From Bacteroidales bacterium UBA6192 (lineage in GTDB: Bacteria > Bacteroidota > Bacteroidia > Bacteroidales > F082), in assembly GCA_002422725.1 (NCBI GenBank), contig DITE01000107.1, positions 1 to 33,763 on the forward strand: DNA of 33,763 bases, read 5' to 3'. Position numbers and translations under genes: made by a program. The notes under the pieces were generated by a model. The model saw nothing but the letters and a program-made list of their open reading frames with translations, was not told the origin of the DNA and did no database searches. Below, piece after piece: positions 24,567 to 33,623 of this stretch (position 1 is its first letter; every line of letters starts with the position of its first letter).

Positions 24567-26090
24567 ATGACATACATTATCACCGGACGCAATCTTTCTA
24601 TTGAAGATGTTGTGGCAGTGGCCCGTAACGGAAAAAAAGTGGCCTTGCATCCCGAAGCAATCAAAAGAATTAATGCCTGCAGGGCTATGCTTGAAAAGAA
24701 AATTCTTGCCGGGGAAATCATGTATGGGGTAAACACCGGCATAGGCGAGTTTTCCGAGGTTGTCCTGAATGATGATCAGGTGAAGGATTTTCAAAAATAC
24801 CTTATTTACAACCATGCTGCCGGCATTGGCAATGCCATGCCCCTCGAGCATGTGCGAGGAGCCATGCTTGGCCGTATCAATGTACATGCACACGGCAATT
24901 CAGGTTGCCGCATTGACATTACGCAAACGCTGGTCGACATGCTAAACAAGGGAGTAACACCCTTTGTGTGTGAAAAGGGAAGCGTTGGTGCTTCGGGCGA
25001 CCTTGCACCCATGTCGCAGATTGCCTTGCTGATGATGGGCGAGGGGAAGGCTTTTTATCAGGGTGAACTCCTGAGCGGTAAAGATGCCATGGACAAGGCA
25101 GGGATTGCCATTCCCGGACTTCAGGCCCGCGACGGACTGGCCACCATCAACGGGAGCAATGTGCTTACTGCGATGAGTGCCATTTTTCTTTACGATGCCA
25201 ACCGTTTTCTGAAACAAGCCGAAATTGCCGCCGCCATGTCGCTCGAAGCCTTGAAAGCCAATATGAAACCCTATGCACCTAAAATTCATGAAGTAAGGGG
25301 TTTTAAAGGGGCAATGCGGAGTGCAGCAGCCATCAACAGCATGGTAAAGGGAGGCGATCTGGCCGATGGCCGTGTGAAATGTAAGGTGCAGGATGCTTAC
25401 AGCATGCGTTCCACCCCGCAGGTAATCGGAGCAGCCCACGATGCACTTGCCTGGGCGCGTTCGCAGGTCGAAATTGAACTGAATGGGGTTGGCGATAACC
25501 CGATATTCTTTCCGGATGAAAACCTGCAGCTCAGTGGAGCCAATTTCCAGGGAAGCCCCGTGTCGTTGCCAATGGACATGGCAGGTGTTGCAGTGACCAT
25601 GGTTTGTGTGCTTTCCGAGCGCAGGATGAACCGTTTGAACAATCCGGCCTTGAGCGTGGGATTACCGGCATTCTTAACCAAAGGCGCCGGAATGTTTTCG
25701 GGTTTGATGCTCTCGCAATACACTGCTGACATGCAGATTGTGGAACAACGCATACTTTCGGCTCCCGCCAGCATTCAATCGATTCCTGCCGCTGCCGATC
25801 AGGAAGATTTCGTGTCGATGGGCATGAATACTGCCTTGAAAAACAACCAGATTCTCGACAATGCTTACGGAATTCTGGGAATCGAGCTTATGGCTGCCGC
25901 ACAGGCACTCGATTTCAGGGAATATGGATTTGGTGCAGGAACAGCCAAAGCCCGCGAAGTAATCAGACGACATGTGGCATTTCTGGATGTGGACAGGCCT
26001 TTGTATGACGACCACAACAAAATGAAAGATTTGGTGAAATCAGGCGAGATTCTCATTGAGGTTGAGAACCTGATTGGGCCACTGGAATAA
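24567..26090 (+). CDS. Second histidine/aromatic amino acid ammonia-lyase
   Basis: A 507-residue MIO-dependent ammonia-lyase. The start at 24567 (MTYIITGRNLSIEDVVAVAR) matches the family; an in-frame start 129 bases upstream would add an unrelated leader across a promoter-like box (TACCTTAG, 24519-24526). MIO residues A142-S143-G144 are in GSVGASGDLAPMS. Most histidine lyase active-site residues are kept (Y53, H83, N195, Q275, Y278, R281, F327, E413), but the residue before His83 is Asn (YNHAAG) where typical enzymes, including its neighbour, have Ser. Likely substrate histidine; another amino acid is possible. It is clearly diverged from the upstream paralogue rather than a recent duplicate. 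Confidence 0.85.
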   Translation: MTYIITGRNLSIEDVVAVARNGKKVALHPEAIKRINACRAMLEKKILAGEIMYGVNTGIGEFSEVVLNDDQVKDFQKYLIYNHAAGIGNAMPLEHVRGAMLGRINVHAHGNSGCRIDITQTLVDMLNKGVTPFVCEKGSVGASGDLAPMSQIALLMMGEGKAFYQGELLSGKDAMDKAGIAIPGLQARDGLATINGSNVLTAMSAIFLYDANRFLKQAEIAAAMSLEALKANMKPYAPKIHEVRGFKGAMRSAAAINSMVKGGDLADGRVKCKVQDAYSMRSTPQVIGAAHDALAWARSQVEIELNGVGDNPIFFPDENLQLSGANFQGSPVSLPMDMAGVAVTMVCVLSERRMNRLNNPALSVGLPAFLTKGAGMFSGLMLSQYTADMQIVEQRILSAPASIQSIPAAADQEDFVSMGMNTALKNNQILDNAYGILGIELMAAAQALDFREYGFGAGTAKAREVIRRHVAFLDVDRPLYDDHNKMKDLVKSGEILIEVENLIGPLE

Positions 26091-26222
26091 AAATTACTGA
26101 TTTCATTTCTTCAGCTTTGTCTGATAACCTTTGTTTTAGGGATATTTTCCCGTGGAAATGATGCTGAGGGCGAAATTGTTGTTATTTTGCGGTTTGCAAT
26201 TAGATAATTTTTAACCGATTTG

Positions 26223-26666
26223 ATGAGAATGGAGAACAACCAGTTTGACGGTAATCCTGTTGGCCGACCCCGGCAATTGACCATATTGAGCGTGCTGAGT
26301 TTTATCGGCAGCGGGGCAGGGGCTTTCAGCAATCTTTTTATTTTTCTGCTCCATCCTGTATTTCTCGATACCCTTGCTTCGGGGCAATATGATGACCTGG
26401 GATTTGATCTGAGTTTTTTTTCTGCTATCGATAAAAATTATTTTCTGATCACCGGGCTGTTACAGATTATTTCATTTACGGGCGTCGTGCAAATGTGGAA
26501 TCTACGACGCACAGGCTTTCATCTGTATGCCATTGCTCAGCTGCTGATGCTGATTGTTTCAACCATCTATGTTTATAAGCCGACCAACACTTTTCCCATG
26601 TTTGACCTTTTGTTTGCCTCCTTGTTTATATTGCTCTATCTGCGTTTCAGAAACATCATGCATTGA
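26223..26666 (+). CDS. Small multi-pass membrane protein of unknown function
   Basis: A 147-residue protein with a short polar N-terminus (MRMENNQFDGNPVGRPRQ) and four predicted membrane segments (TILSVLSFIGSGAGAFSNLFIFLL, FLITGLLQIISFTGVVQMW, LYAIAQLLMLIVSTIYVY and LLFASLFILLYLRF). ATG 26223 is used; ATG 26229 is also possible. No family was recognised. It is followed after three bases by a second small membrane protein gene of similar plan, so they form an operon. Confidence 0.7.
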   Translation: MRMENNQFDGNPVGRPRQLTILSVLSFIGSGAGAFSNLFIFLLHPVFLDTLASGQYDDLGFDLSFFSAIDKNYFLITGLLQIISFTGVVQMWNLRRTGFHLYAIAQLLMLIVSTIYVYKPTNTFPMFDLLFASLFILLYLRFRNIMH

Positions 26667-26669
26667 TTC

Positions 26670-27128
26670 ATGGAAGATGCTCCGCTTGATAACACCGGAT
26701 CAGCCCCTTCAGAAACCATTTCGAAAAGGGAGAAGCGCAACACCATGTTGTTGAGAATGCTTTGTTTTTTCAGCATCAGTTATTATTCATTGATTAGCCT
26801 GACACTGATAGCAGGCTTGATATTCAGTGATTTTATCACCGGGATTGGCCGCTTGTATGTTCCCGAACTCGATTTGAGCCGGCTTGATATTGCCTTGTAT
26901 CTGTTTGCAGGCCTTGTGCTGAACCTGGGTGCCATTTTCGGCTTGATTTTAATACTCCGCAGAAATAAAGCCGGCTTGACTGTTTTTCTGGTATCGGCAT
27001 TGCTTGTGATGGTTTTTCAATTTGTTCCAAGCGGAACCGAAGGGTGGCAAAAATACCTGGTTGAAGCCATCATAATCATACTCATGCTCATGTTGCTGCT
27101 GCACCGTACCACCCGTCGTAAGGCATAA
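26670..27128 (+). CDS. Small multi-pass membrane protein of unknown function
   Basis: A 152-residue protein with an acidic polar N-terminus (MEDAPLDNTGSAPSETISKREKR) and about four hydrophobic segments (SYYSLISLTLIAGLIFS, LYLFAGLVLNLGAIFGLILIL, LTVFLVSALLVMVFQF and LVEAIIIILMLMLLL). It starts three bases after the preceding gene and shares its size and layout, which may mean a distant tandem duplication or two subunits of one complex. No function recognised. Confidence 0.7.
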   Translation: MEDAPLDNTGSAPSETISKREKRNTMLLRMLCFFSISYYSLISLTLIAGLIFSDFITGIGRLYVPELDLSRLDIALYLFAGLVLNLGAIFGLILILRRNKAGLTVFLVSALLVMVFQFVPSGTEGWQKYLVEAIIIILMLMLLLHRTTRRKA

Positions 27129-27197
27129 AAACATCTATTTTTTATACAAATTTAAGCTTGTCTAAATTTTTTTTTTCAAAGAAATTCTTCCCAAAAC

Positions 27198-27230
27198 CTT
27201 GATTTTGAGTGATGGTTTGTAGTATTTTTG
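27198..27230 (+). promoter_or_regulatory. Bacteroidota-type promoter of the SusC/SusD operon
   Basis: CTTG (27198-27201), 21 bases, then TATTTTTG (27223-27230) fit the -33/-7 pattern. The transcription start would be near 27237, leaving an untranslated leader of about 140 bases that contains a LacI-type palindrome. Confidence 0.55.
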
Positions 27231-27299
27231 ATAAATTAAAAAAAAATATTAGGTTAAGTTATTGTGAAGTTTAAGGATGTTATTAACTTGCACCATATT

Positions 27300-27315
27300 T
27301 TGCAAACGGTTGCAA
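27300..27315. promoter_or_regulatory. LacI-type operator-like palindrome upstream of susC
   Basis: TTGCAAACGGTTGCAA has TTGCAA arms on both sides and a central AACGGTT, closely following the LacI/PurR-family operator pattern GCAAnCGnTTGC. It sits 62 bases before the SusC start and overlaps a second -7-like box (TATTTTG, 27296-27302). No LacI-family gene is in the window. Confidence 0.5.
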
Positions 27316-27376
27316 TATAAAATCAATGTATAATCAACTATTGTTTTAATCAATTCACTAACCAAAATTCATCATT

Positions 27377-30300
27377 ATGAGAAAAATTACAATTATGTTA
27401 GTGTTCTTGCTGATTGCAGGTGTGAACTTCGCATTTGCGCAGTCGAGAACCGTCACTGGTAAAATTACCAGTTCGCAGGATGGCATGGGAGTTCCTGGTG
27501 TCACAGTGATGGTCAAGGGGACCACTATTGGTACTACCTCCGATATTGATGGTAAGTACACAATCGTGGTGAGACCCGAGCATCGCACGCTGGTTTTTTC
27601 GTTCGTGGGGATGAAGAATCAGGAGATTGCACTTGGAAATCAAACAAGCATTAACATCGTCATGGAGGCTGATGTGCTTATGATTGACGAGGTTGTCGTA
27701 ACAGCCCTTGGTATTTCCAGAGAGAAAAAATCCTTAGGATATGCTGTAGAGTCTGTTTCTGGTGAAGAACTGACTAAGTCAGGTGAACCTAACGTTATTC
27801 AGGGGTTGGCAGCGAAGGCTGCCGGCGTTCAGGTAATTGGTTCAGGTGGTACTCCCGGTGCATCCAGTAAAATCCTGATCAGGGGTAACTCAACATTTAC
27901 CAGCAATAACCAACCACTTATTGTTGTTGATGGTGTTCCAATTGACAACTCAACGAACTCTACAGTTGCTGGTGACTACCCGTTTACCATGGAACTACAG
28001 GGTGTAAATAACTCAAACCGCGCTCTGGACCTTAACCCGGATGACATTGAGTCAGTAACAATTCTTAAAGGACCTGCCGCTGCAGCACTTTATGGTGTTC
28101 GTGCCGGCAATGGTGCAATTATTTATACAACAAAACGTGGAAAATCAACTCAAGGAATAAGGGTTAATTATGGTTTAAACTACGAACTCACCCAGGTAAG
28201 TCAATTGCCTAAACTGCAGGGAAAGTATGCACAAGGAGTAGGTGGCGGACAAGTTGATGCTAATGGTAATCCAACCGTTGGAACCTTTCTAACAGCTGAT
28301 CCTGGTCCCGATGGGATTTGGAATACTGGTGATGATGTAGGCGGTACTCCTAATAGCTGGGGTCCAACTCTTGAATCTCTGGGTCTTTCGGCAATTGATA
28401 ATATGGGAAACTTCTTCCAGACAGGATCGGGTTTGACACATAATCTTTCAGTTTCTGGAGGTGATGATATAACCTCATTCAGGACTTCGCTGTCACATCT
28501 CGATCAGAGTGGTGTTGTGCCTAACACAGAATTCAGAAGGACAAGTGTAAGGCTCACTGCTGATCATAAATTAAGCCCAAAAATTAAGGTAGGAGGTACT
28601 GCTTCCTATAATAAATCTGGCGGCATCAAGGCGCAGAATGGCAGTAATTTGGCGGGTGTTATGCTTTCTTTGTTAAGAGCCCCAAGAAGTTTTGATTTCA
28701 ACCCAGGTGGTGGTGATAATTATCTTTACGAAAATGGTGAACAAAGAAGATATTTCTTCCTTTATGATAACCCTCATTTTTCTGTATGGAAGAACCCATT
28801 CACAGATGATATTAATCGATTTATGGGAAATGTTTATGCCGAATATATGCCACTTCCATGGTTAAGGGCAACATACAGACTTGGAACAGACGTATACTCT
28901 GACCAACGTAAACAAATTTTTGCTATTGGTTCCATGCAACCGAACGAACCTACCGGTGAAATTAACGAAAACATTCAGCGTTACAGGGAAGTCAACTCTG
29001 ATATTCTTGTTACTGCTGACCATACTTTTAATGAAAATTGGAGAGGGTCGTTAACAGTAGGTAACAACTTGAATCAGAGAGATTTTCAGGATTTATTCTC
29101 AAGAGGGACCATTTTAAGCATACCTAATTTTTATAATCTGAGTAATGCAGCCAGTCTTTATACAAGTGAAAACCACAATACACAGAGAACTGCTGCTTTG
29201 TTTTTTGACGCAAATATCGATTATGCAAATATGTTGTTTCTTGGTGTAACCGGTCGTAATGAGTGGGCATCTACATTTGGGCCAAGCAAGAATAATTTCT
29301 TCTATCCTTCAGTAAGTTTGTCTTTCGTATTTACCGAGTTAATTCCTGAGAATAATATATTAAGTTTTGGAAAGATCAGGTACAATTATGCACAGGTTGG
29401 TATCAATCCTCCTCCATACAGGACAAAGACTTACTTTGTATCACCTACCTTTACGGATGGGTTTACAAACGGACTTTCCTTCCCATATCTGGGACAAGGC
29501 GGATTCGGATACAGCGATGTGCTCGGTAATCCAAACTTAAAGCCAGAACGTAAAACAGGTAATGAAGTTGGACTTGACCTCCGTTTTTTCGGTGGCAGAT
29601 TGAATGTTGATTTCACTTATTACAATCAATTGTCTGATCAAGTTCTTGTTTTCAGGCCTATTGCTCCTTCTTCCGGATTTGAATCAGTCTATTCAAATTC
29701 TGGTAAAATGCGCAATAGCGGCATTGAGTTGGTTGTTGATGGTGATATTATTAAAATGAAAGATTTCAAATGGAATCTTGCAGTTAATTTTACGAAGAAT
29801 AAGAGTGAGGTACTTGAACTGGCCGAAGGTGTTGATGAAGTTAGTGTACTTGCTGCATTCACATCTATAGGATCATATGCAATTGTTGGAGACGCCTATG
29901 GTGCTTTGTATGGAACCAGATGGTTGCGCAATGATGCTGGCGAATTAATAATAGGAGCTAACGGACTTCCTAAGGTTGACCCTCTCAGAGGAAATATCGG
30001 AAATCCTTTCCCTGATTGGACAATGGGGATCAATAATTCGTTCAACTATAAAGGAATCAATTTGAGCTTCCTGTTTGATATTCGTGAAGGTGGTGATTTG
30101 TGGAACGGAACTCTTGCCCGCATTTACCAGTATGGATTGCCTGAAGCAACTGTTGACCGCGAAAGAATGTACATTATCCCCGGAGTAAAAGAAGATGGTT
30201 CACCAAATGATAAAGAGATTACAGCTTATTCCTACTTCAGGTCATATATGGGAGATGCTGCTGGCTCTGCTGTTGAACAATCCATTTATGATGGTTCCTG

Positions 30301-30535
30301 GGTGAGACTTAGGGAACTAACCTTAAGTTATAGATTTAACACCAAGGACAAATTACCTCTAATTCAATTTGTTGACCTTTCATTTACTGGAAGAAATCTA
30401 TGGTTAAGCACCGATTACCCGGGAGTTGATCCTGAAACAAGTTTAACAGGTGCCGGAACTAACCTTACAGGATTTGATTACTTCAACAATCCTGGATCCA
30501 AGTCATTTATATTTGGCCTAAAAATCGGTATCTAA
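27377..30535 (+). CDS. SusC/RagA-type TonB-dependent outer-membrane transporter
   Basis: A 1052-residue outer-membrane barrel that imports glycans or peptides in partnership with a SusD lipoprotein, energised by TonB. In order: signal peptide (MRKITIMLVFLLIAGVNFAFAQ), a carboxypeptidase-regulatory-like beta domain (SRTVTGKITSSQDGMGVPGVTVMVKGT, to about 105), the SusC signature IDEVVVTALGISREKKSLGYAV, a plug domain with ILIRGNSTFTSNNQPLIVVDGVPID and ILKGPAAAALYGVRAGNGAIIYTTK, then a barrel ending FIFGLKIGI. The SusD gene follows 35 bases after. No glycoside hydrolase or sulfatase adjoins, so the substrate is unknown. Confidence 0.96.
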   Translation: MRKITIMLVFLLIAGVNFAFAQSRTVTGKITSSQDGMGVPGVTVMVKGTTIGTTSDIDGKYTIVVRPEHRTLVFSFVGMKNQEIALGNQTSINIVMEADVLMIDEVVVTALGISREKKSLGYAVESVSGEELTKSGEPNVIQGLAAKAAGVQVIGSGGTPGASSKILIRGNSTFTSNNQPLIVVDGVPIDNSTNSTVAGDYPFTMELQGVNNSNRALDLNPDDIESVTILKGPAAAALYGVRAGNGAIIYTTKRGKSTQGIRVNYGLNYELTQVSQLPKLQGKYAQGVGGGQVDANGNPTVGTFLTADPGPDGIWNTGDDVGGTPNSWGPTLESLGLSAIDNMGNFFQTGSGLTHNLSVSGGDDITSFRTSLSHLDQSGVVPNTEFRRTSVRLTADHKLSPKIKVGGTASYNKSGGIKAQNGSNLAGVMLSLLRAPRSFDFNPGGGDNYLYENGEQRRYFFLYDNPHFSVWKNPFTDDINRFMGNVYAEYMPLPWLRATYRLGTDVYSDQRKQIFAIGSMQPNEPTGEINENIQRYREVNSDILVTADHTFNENWRGSLTVGNNLNQRDFQDLFSRGTILSIPNFYNLSNAASLYTSENHNTQRTAALFFDANIDYANMLFLGVTGRNEWASTFGPSKNNFFYPSVSLSFVFTELIPENNILSFGKIRYNYAQVGINPPPYRTKTYFVSPTFTDGFTNGLSFPYLGQGGFGYSDVLGNPNLKPERKTGNEVGLDLRFFGGRLNVDFTYYNQLSDQVLVFRPIAPSSGFESVYSNSGKMRNSGIELVVDGDIIKMKDFKWNLAVNFTKNKSEVLELAEGVDEVSVLAAFTSIGSYAIVGDAYGALYGTRWLRNDAGELIIGANGLPKVDPLRGNIGNPFPDWTMGINNSFNYKGINLSFLFDIREGGDLWNGTLARIYQYGLPEATVDRERMYIIPGVKEDGSPNDKEITAYSYFRSYMGDAAGSAVEQSIYDGSWVRLRELTLSYRFNTKDKLPLIQFVDLSFTGRNLWLSTDYPGVDPETSLTGAGTNLTGFDYFNNPGSKSFIFGLKIGI

Positions 30536-30570
30536 CAATTTGAGTTTATTAATTTAAAATGGAATTAAAC

Positions 30571-31953
30571 ATGAAAAAAATATCAATTCTTTTACTTGCA
30601 GCCTTTATGATTGTATCGTTTGGCTGTAATAAATTCATTGAGGGATACGACGTGTCGCCGAATAACCCCAGTGAAGTAACCCCTGCCCTTATGCTTTCCT
30701 CTGTTGAGGTAGCTACATTTGCCATCTATACTGGTGGTTTGAACCGCAATAGTTCTGTTTTTGTACAACAAATTGAAGGAACTGATGCACAAATGAACGA
30801 TGTTGCAAATTACGTTCTTCTCGAAGGTGATAATGTAAATGAATGGAATTCCATTTATACTGACATTATCAGCGAAGCAAATGAACTGATTGCTGTAACA
30901 GAAGAAAAGAACCCTTACTACAGTGGTATAGCAAAAGTACTTAAAGCAATGACACTGGGTTTGGCAACAGACCTGTGGGGCGACATTCCGAGCCGTGAAG
31001 CTGGTCTTGGTATTAATGGAGCTGAATTCTACAGCCCTAATTTTGATGCCCAACAAGTTGTAATTGGAGATATTCAGACTTTGCTGGATGAAGCTATTGC
31101 ATTACTATCATTAGGAGCAGATGCTAACACTATGCTTCCTGCTGCTGATGACCATATATTTGGTGGTGATGTAAAAGCTTGGGTAAACACAGCCTGGTTA
31201 TTAAAAGCACGTTATGCAATGAGACTGTCCAAAAAGGATCAGAATGCTGCAACAACTGCTCTAGGGTACCTCGATAAACTTAATGCTGATGCAAAAGACT
31301 GTATGGCAGTTTTCGGCCCTAATAGCAATGAGCTGAATACATGGTATGCCTTTTCAAATGCAAGAGCTTCTTATTTGAGAATGGGTGAATTCTTTGTAAA
31401 TCACCTACAAGGTATAAACGACCCCAGATTGCCTTTCTTTGCTGCCCCGGATGTGGACGGTAATTATGTTGGCGCTGCTCCAAATTCAATGAATATTGCT
31501 GCTTCTAACATTGGTGCTTACTACAACAGTAATTTGCAACCATTACCTCTGGTAATGCTTGTGGAAGCCAAGTTTATTGAAGCTGAAGCGAAATTTAGAA
31601 ATAGCGACTTGGGTGGAGCTGCAACTGCTTTGAACGATGCGATCAAACAATCTGTAACACAAGTTACAGGTGCTCCCGATCAGACATTCTTTGATGCTCA
31701 GGCAAGTGAAACCGGTTCATCAGTTACTCTGCAAAAGATTATGATGCACAAATATATTGCCTCCTTCCTACAGGTGGAATCATACAACGACTGGAGAAGA
31801 ACAGGTTTTCCGGCATTGGTTGCAAACCCAACTGCAACTGGTAATAGTGGAAAAATTCCGGTACGCTTCCCCACTCCGCAGGATGAGCGCATCAATAACC
31901 CTAACGCAACCGTTGTTACAGATATTAACCTGCCAGTTTGGTGGGCTGAATAA
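30571..31953 (+). CDS. SusD/RagB-family outer-membrane substrate-binding lipoprotein
   Basis: A 460-residue surface lipoprotein that caps the SusC barrel and binds its substrate. The start at 30571 (MKKISILLLAAFMIVSFGCNKFIEG) gives a lipoprotein signal peptide with Cys at 19; an in-frame ATG four codons upstream is less likely. The SusD-like_2 group is indicated by DVSPNNPSEVTPALMLSSV near the N-terminus, the TPR-type helices (LKAMTLGLATDLWGDIPSREA; WLLKARYAMRLSK) and the C-terminal LQVESYNDWRRTGFP and RFPTPQDERINNPNA. It ends with a strong terminator, so the operon is just SusC-SusD. Confidence 0.95.
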   Translation: MKKISILLLAAFMIVSFGCNKFIEGYDVSPNNPSEVTPALMLSSVEVATFAIYTGGLNRNSSVFVQQIEGTDAQMNDVANYVLLEGDNVNEWNSIYTDIISEANELIAVTEEKNPYYSGIAKVLKAMTLGLATDLWGDIPSREAGLGINGAEFYSPNFDAQQVVIGDIQTLLDEAIALLSLGADANTMLPAADDHIFGGDVKAWVNTAWLLKARYAMRLSKKDQNAATTALGYLDKLNADAKDCMAVFGPNSNELNTWYAFSNARASYLRMGEFFVNHLQGINDPRLPFFAAPDVDGNYVGAAPNSMNIAASNIGAYYNSNLQPLPLVMLVEAKFIEAEAKFRNSDLGGAATALNDAIKQSVTQVTGAPDQTFFDAQASETGSSVTLQKIMMHKYIASFLQVESYNDWRRTGFPALVANPTATGNSGKIPVRFPTPQDERINNPNATVVTDINLPVWWAE

Positions 31954-31980
31954 ATAACTGAATTTACAATTACCCTTAAT

Positions 31981-32006
31981 AAGCCCCGCCTTGCGGGGCT
32001 TATTTA
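31981..32006 (+). terminator. Intrinsic terminator of the SusC/SusD operon
   Basis: AAGCCCCGC (31981-31989) pairs perfectly with GCGGGGCTT (31993-32001), followed by a T-rich tract, 28 bases after the SusD stop codon. Confidence 0.92.
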
Positions 32007-32054
32007 TTTAGGTTATCGAAGGTTGAATGCAAAATAAAGGATTTCTGTAAATAA

Positions 32055-32087
32055 TTTGCAAGGAGTCTTACTAATTAACTAATTTTG
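32055..32087 (+). promoter_or_regulatory. Bacteroidota-type promoter of the PEGA-like/barrel gene pair
   Basis: TTTG (32055-32058), 21 bases, then TAATTTTG (32080-32087) match both elements exactly. Transcription would start near 32094, 36 bases before the ATG at 32130. Confidence 0.7.
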
Positions 32088-32129
32088 CATTTAGACCGAT
32101 TCTAAATAACCAACTCAAAAAACCAAAGT

Positions 32130-32804
32130 ATGAAACACACATTAAAATTATTTCTGCTATTGACCCTTTTTGTGGGTCTTTTTGCAACCGATGCCTTGGC
32201 CGGAAAAAAGAAAATCATTGTAAGTGCTTCGCAGAACGATGCCAAAATCTATGTTGATGGCGTGCTTTCCGGCACCGGACAGGTTAACATTGTTGTGCTC
32301 GACAACAGCTGTGTGACCGTGAAGGCCGAAAAAACAGGCTATCTTCAGGCAGTGATTACTTTCTGCAACCGCAAAAATGCTGCCGACCTCCCGAAATCCT
32401 ATTATATCGAAATGGTACGCGATGACTCCTATGATGCCTCTATTCAAACAGACATTGCCAACATTGATATGGAGGTGCGTGCAGGTAAAAGCTACAACGA
32501 TTCGTGGCGGTTAGTGAACCAGATAGTGGCTTCGTATATTGATGCCATTGAGATTACAGACAAAGAAACCGGCTATATCAGAACTTCCTGGGAAGTCCAG
32601 TCGTTTTCGCAGAATACCATTCGTACAAGAATCATTGTGAAGTTAGGGTCTGAAAATCCGCTTACCTTTAAAATCAAACTTGTAAGCGAGTACTCCACGG
32701 CCCCACTCACCAGTGTAAAATCAGACGAACTATTCCGGGATTGGGATCGCGTGTTGCGTAAATACGCCAATCTGATGTCGGAAGTTCAGAGTCGTTTGCA
32801 ATAG
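32130..32804 (+). CDS. Secreted protein with a PEGA-like N-terminal domain
   Basis: A 224-residue exported protein with signal peptide MKHTLKLFLLLTLFVGLFATDALA. Residues about 28-95 follow the PEGA pattern (KIIVSASQNDAKIYVDGVLSGTGQVNIVV then VTVKAEKTGYLQAVITF), a small beta domain often found in surface or periplasmic proteins. The rest (about 105-224) has no recognised family and ends in a helical stretch (DELFRDWDRVLRKYANLMSEVQSRLQ). The barrel gene follows 23 bases later, so the two probably act together at the outer membrane. Function unknown. Confidence 0.75.
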   Translation: MKHTLKLFLLLTLFVGLFATDALAGKKKIIVSASQNDAKIYVDGVLSGTGQVNIVVLDNSCVTVKAEKTGYLQAVITFCNRKNAADLPKSYYIEMVRDDSYDASIQTDIANIDMEVRAGKSYNDSWRLVNQIVASYIDAIEITDKETGYIRTSWEVQSFSQNTIRTRIIVKLGSENPLTFKIKLVSEYSTAPLTSVKSDELFRDWDRVLRKYANLMSEVQSRLQ

Positions 32805-32827
32805 CATAGAATTAATATTTAGTTACA

Positions 32828-33598
32828 ATGAAAATATATATCAGATTGGTCGTATTCCTCCTTTTGATGCTGCCCATCAGCATGATAGGACAAATCTATG
32901 TAGGCGAGGTTGTTGGAGATAGTGCCAAACCTGATGTCAAAACCAAAAAGGAACGCAAGCAACGCAATGCCGGCACCTCTGCCGGTAAAGAAAAGTATTT
33001 CCAGTTTACGTATTTTATGCCAGAAATGTATCCTGATTTCATTTATAACGAAGGACCATTTATTCAGGGCTCCGGGCCAAGTTTTGGGGCTTTGTTCGAA
33101 AAAGGTGGGTTCAGGTTCTTTAGCGACAATTTCATGATCAACGACATGGCCAATATTGGCTTATTTTCGAGCATTGGACTGGGTGTCGAAATTCATGATT
33201 TTAACCTGCAGGATGATTTCGATGGCTACAAACTTCCATTTTTCTTTGCCGACTACAAAATTGGGCCTGATTTCAGGTTCGAAGTTTCCAATAATCTGAA
33301 GTTTGATCTTTATGGTAGTATTGGTGTCCTGGCGTGTTATGGAGGCTTTGTTGATGGCACACAAACCGGTATTAATGGTGCGTATTCATTCAGCTACCAG
33401 CCCAAATCCCCGGTTATCGCCTTACAGACGGGAGTTGGATTCAACGTTGTACTCATGAACTGGCTTATTTTAGGAACGCATCTGACCTTTGCCGATGGAG
33501 CTTTTAAGTATCTGGTTGAAGATGATTTTGGCTCAAATGACGTAATCTATGACGTTTCGTTGAGCAGTTTCAGGGTTTCACTTGGATTCTTTCCCTGA
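32828..33598 (+). CDS. Predicted outer-membrane beta-barrel protein
   Basis: A 256-residue protein with signal peptide MKIYIRLVVFLLLMLPISMIGQ, then a charged linker (KPDVKTKKERKQRNAGTSAGKEK) and alternating hydrophobic strands typical of an eight-strand barrel (FQFTYFMPEMYP; GGFRFFSDNFMI; GLFSSIGLGVEIHDF; LKFDLYGSIGVLACYGG; IALQTGVGFNVVLMNWLILGTHLTF), ending in a strand with aromatic residues (FRVSLGFFP) as expected for outer-membrane insertion. It shares a promoter with the upstream PEGA-like gene and has a terminator just after it. No specific family recognised. Confidence 0.75.
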   Translation: MKIYIRLVVFLLLMLPISMIGQIYVGEVVGDSAKPDVKTKKERKQRNAGTSAGKEKYFQFTYFMPEMYPDFIYNEGPFIQGSGPSFGALFEKGGFRFFSDNFMINDMANIGLFSSIGLGVEIHDFNLQDDFDGYKLPFFFADYKIGPDFRFEVSNNLKFDLYGSIGVLACYGGFVDGTQTGINGAYSFSYQPKSPVIALQTGVGFNVVLMNWLILGTHLTFADGAFKYLVEDDFGSNDVIYDVSLSSFRVSLGFFP

Positions 33599-33623
33599 GA
33601 AAATGAATATTGATTCAACAAAG

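Noticed and set aside
27377..31953. Full polysaccharide utilisation locus
   Set aside because: Only the SusC/SusD pair is present; there is no glycoside hydrolase, lyase, sulfatase or dedicated regulator next to it, and a terminator closes the operon after SusD.
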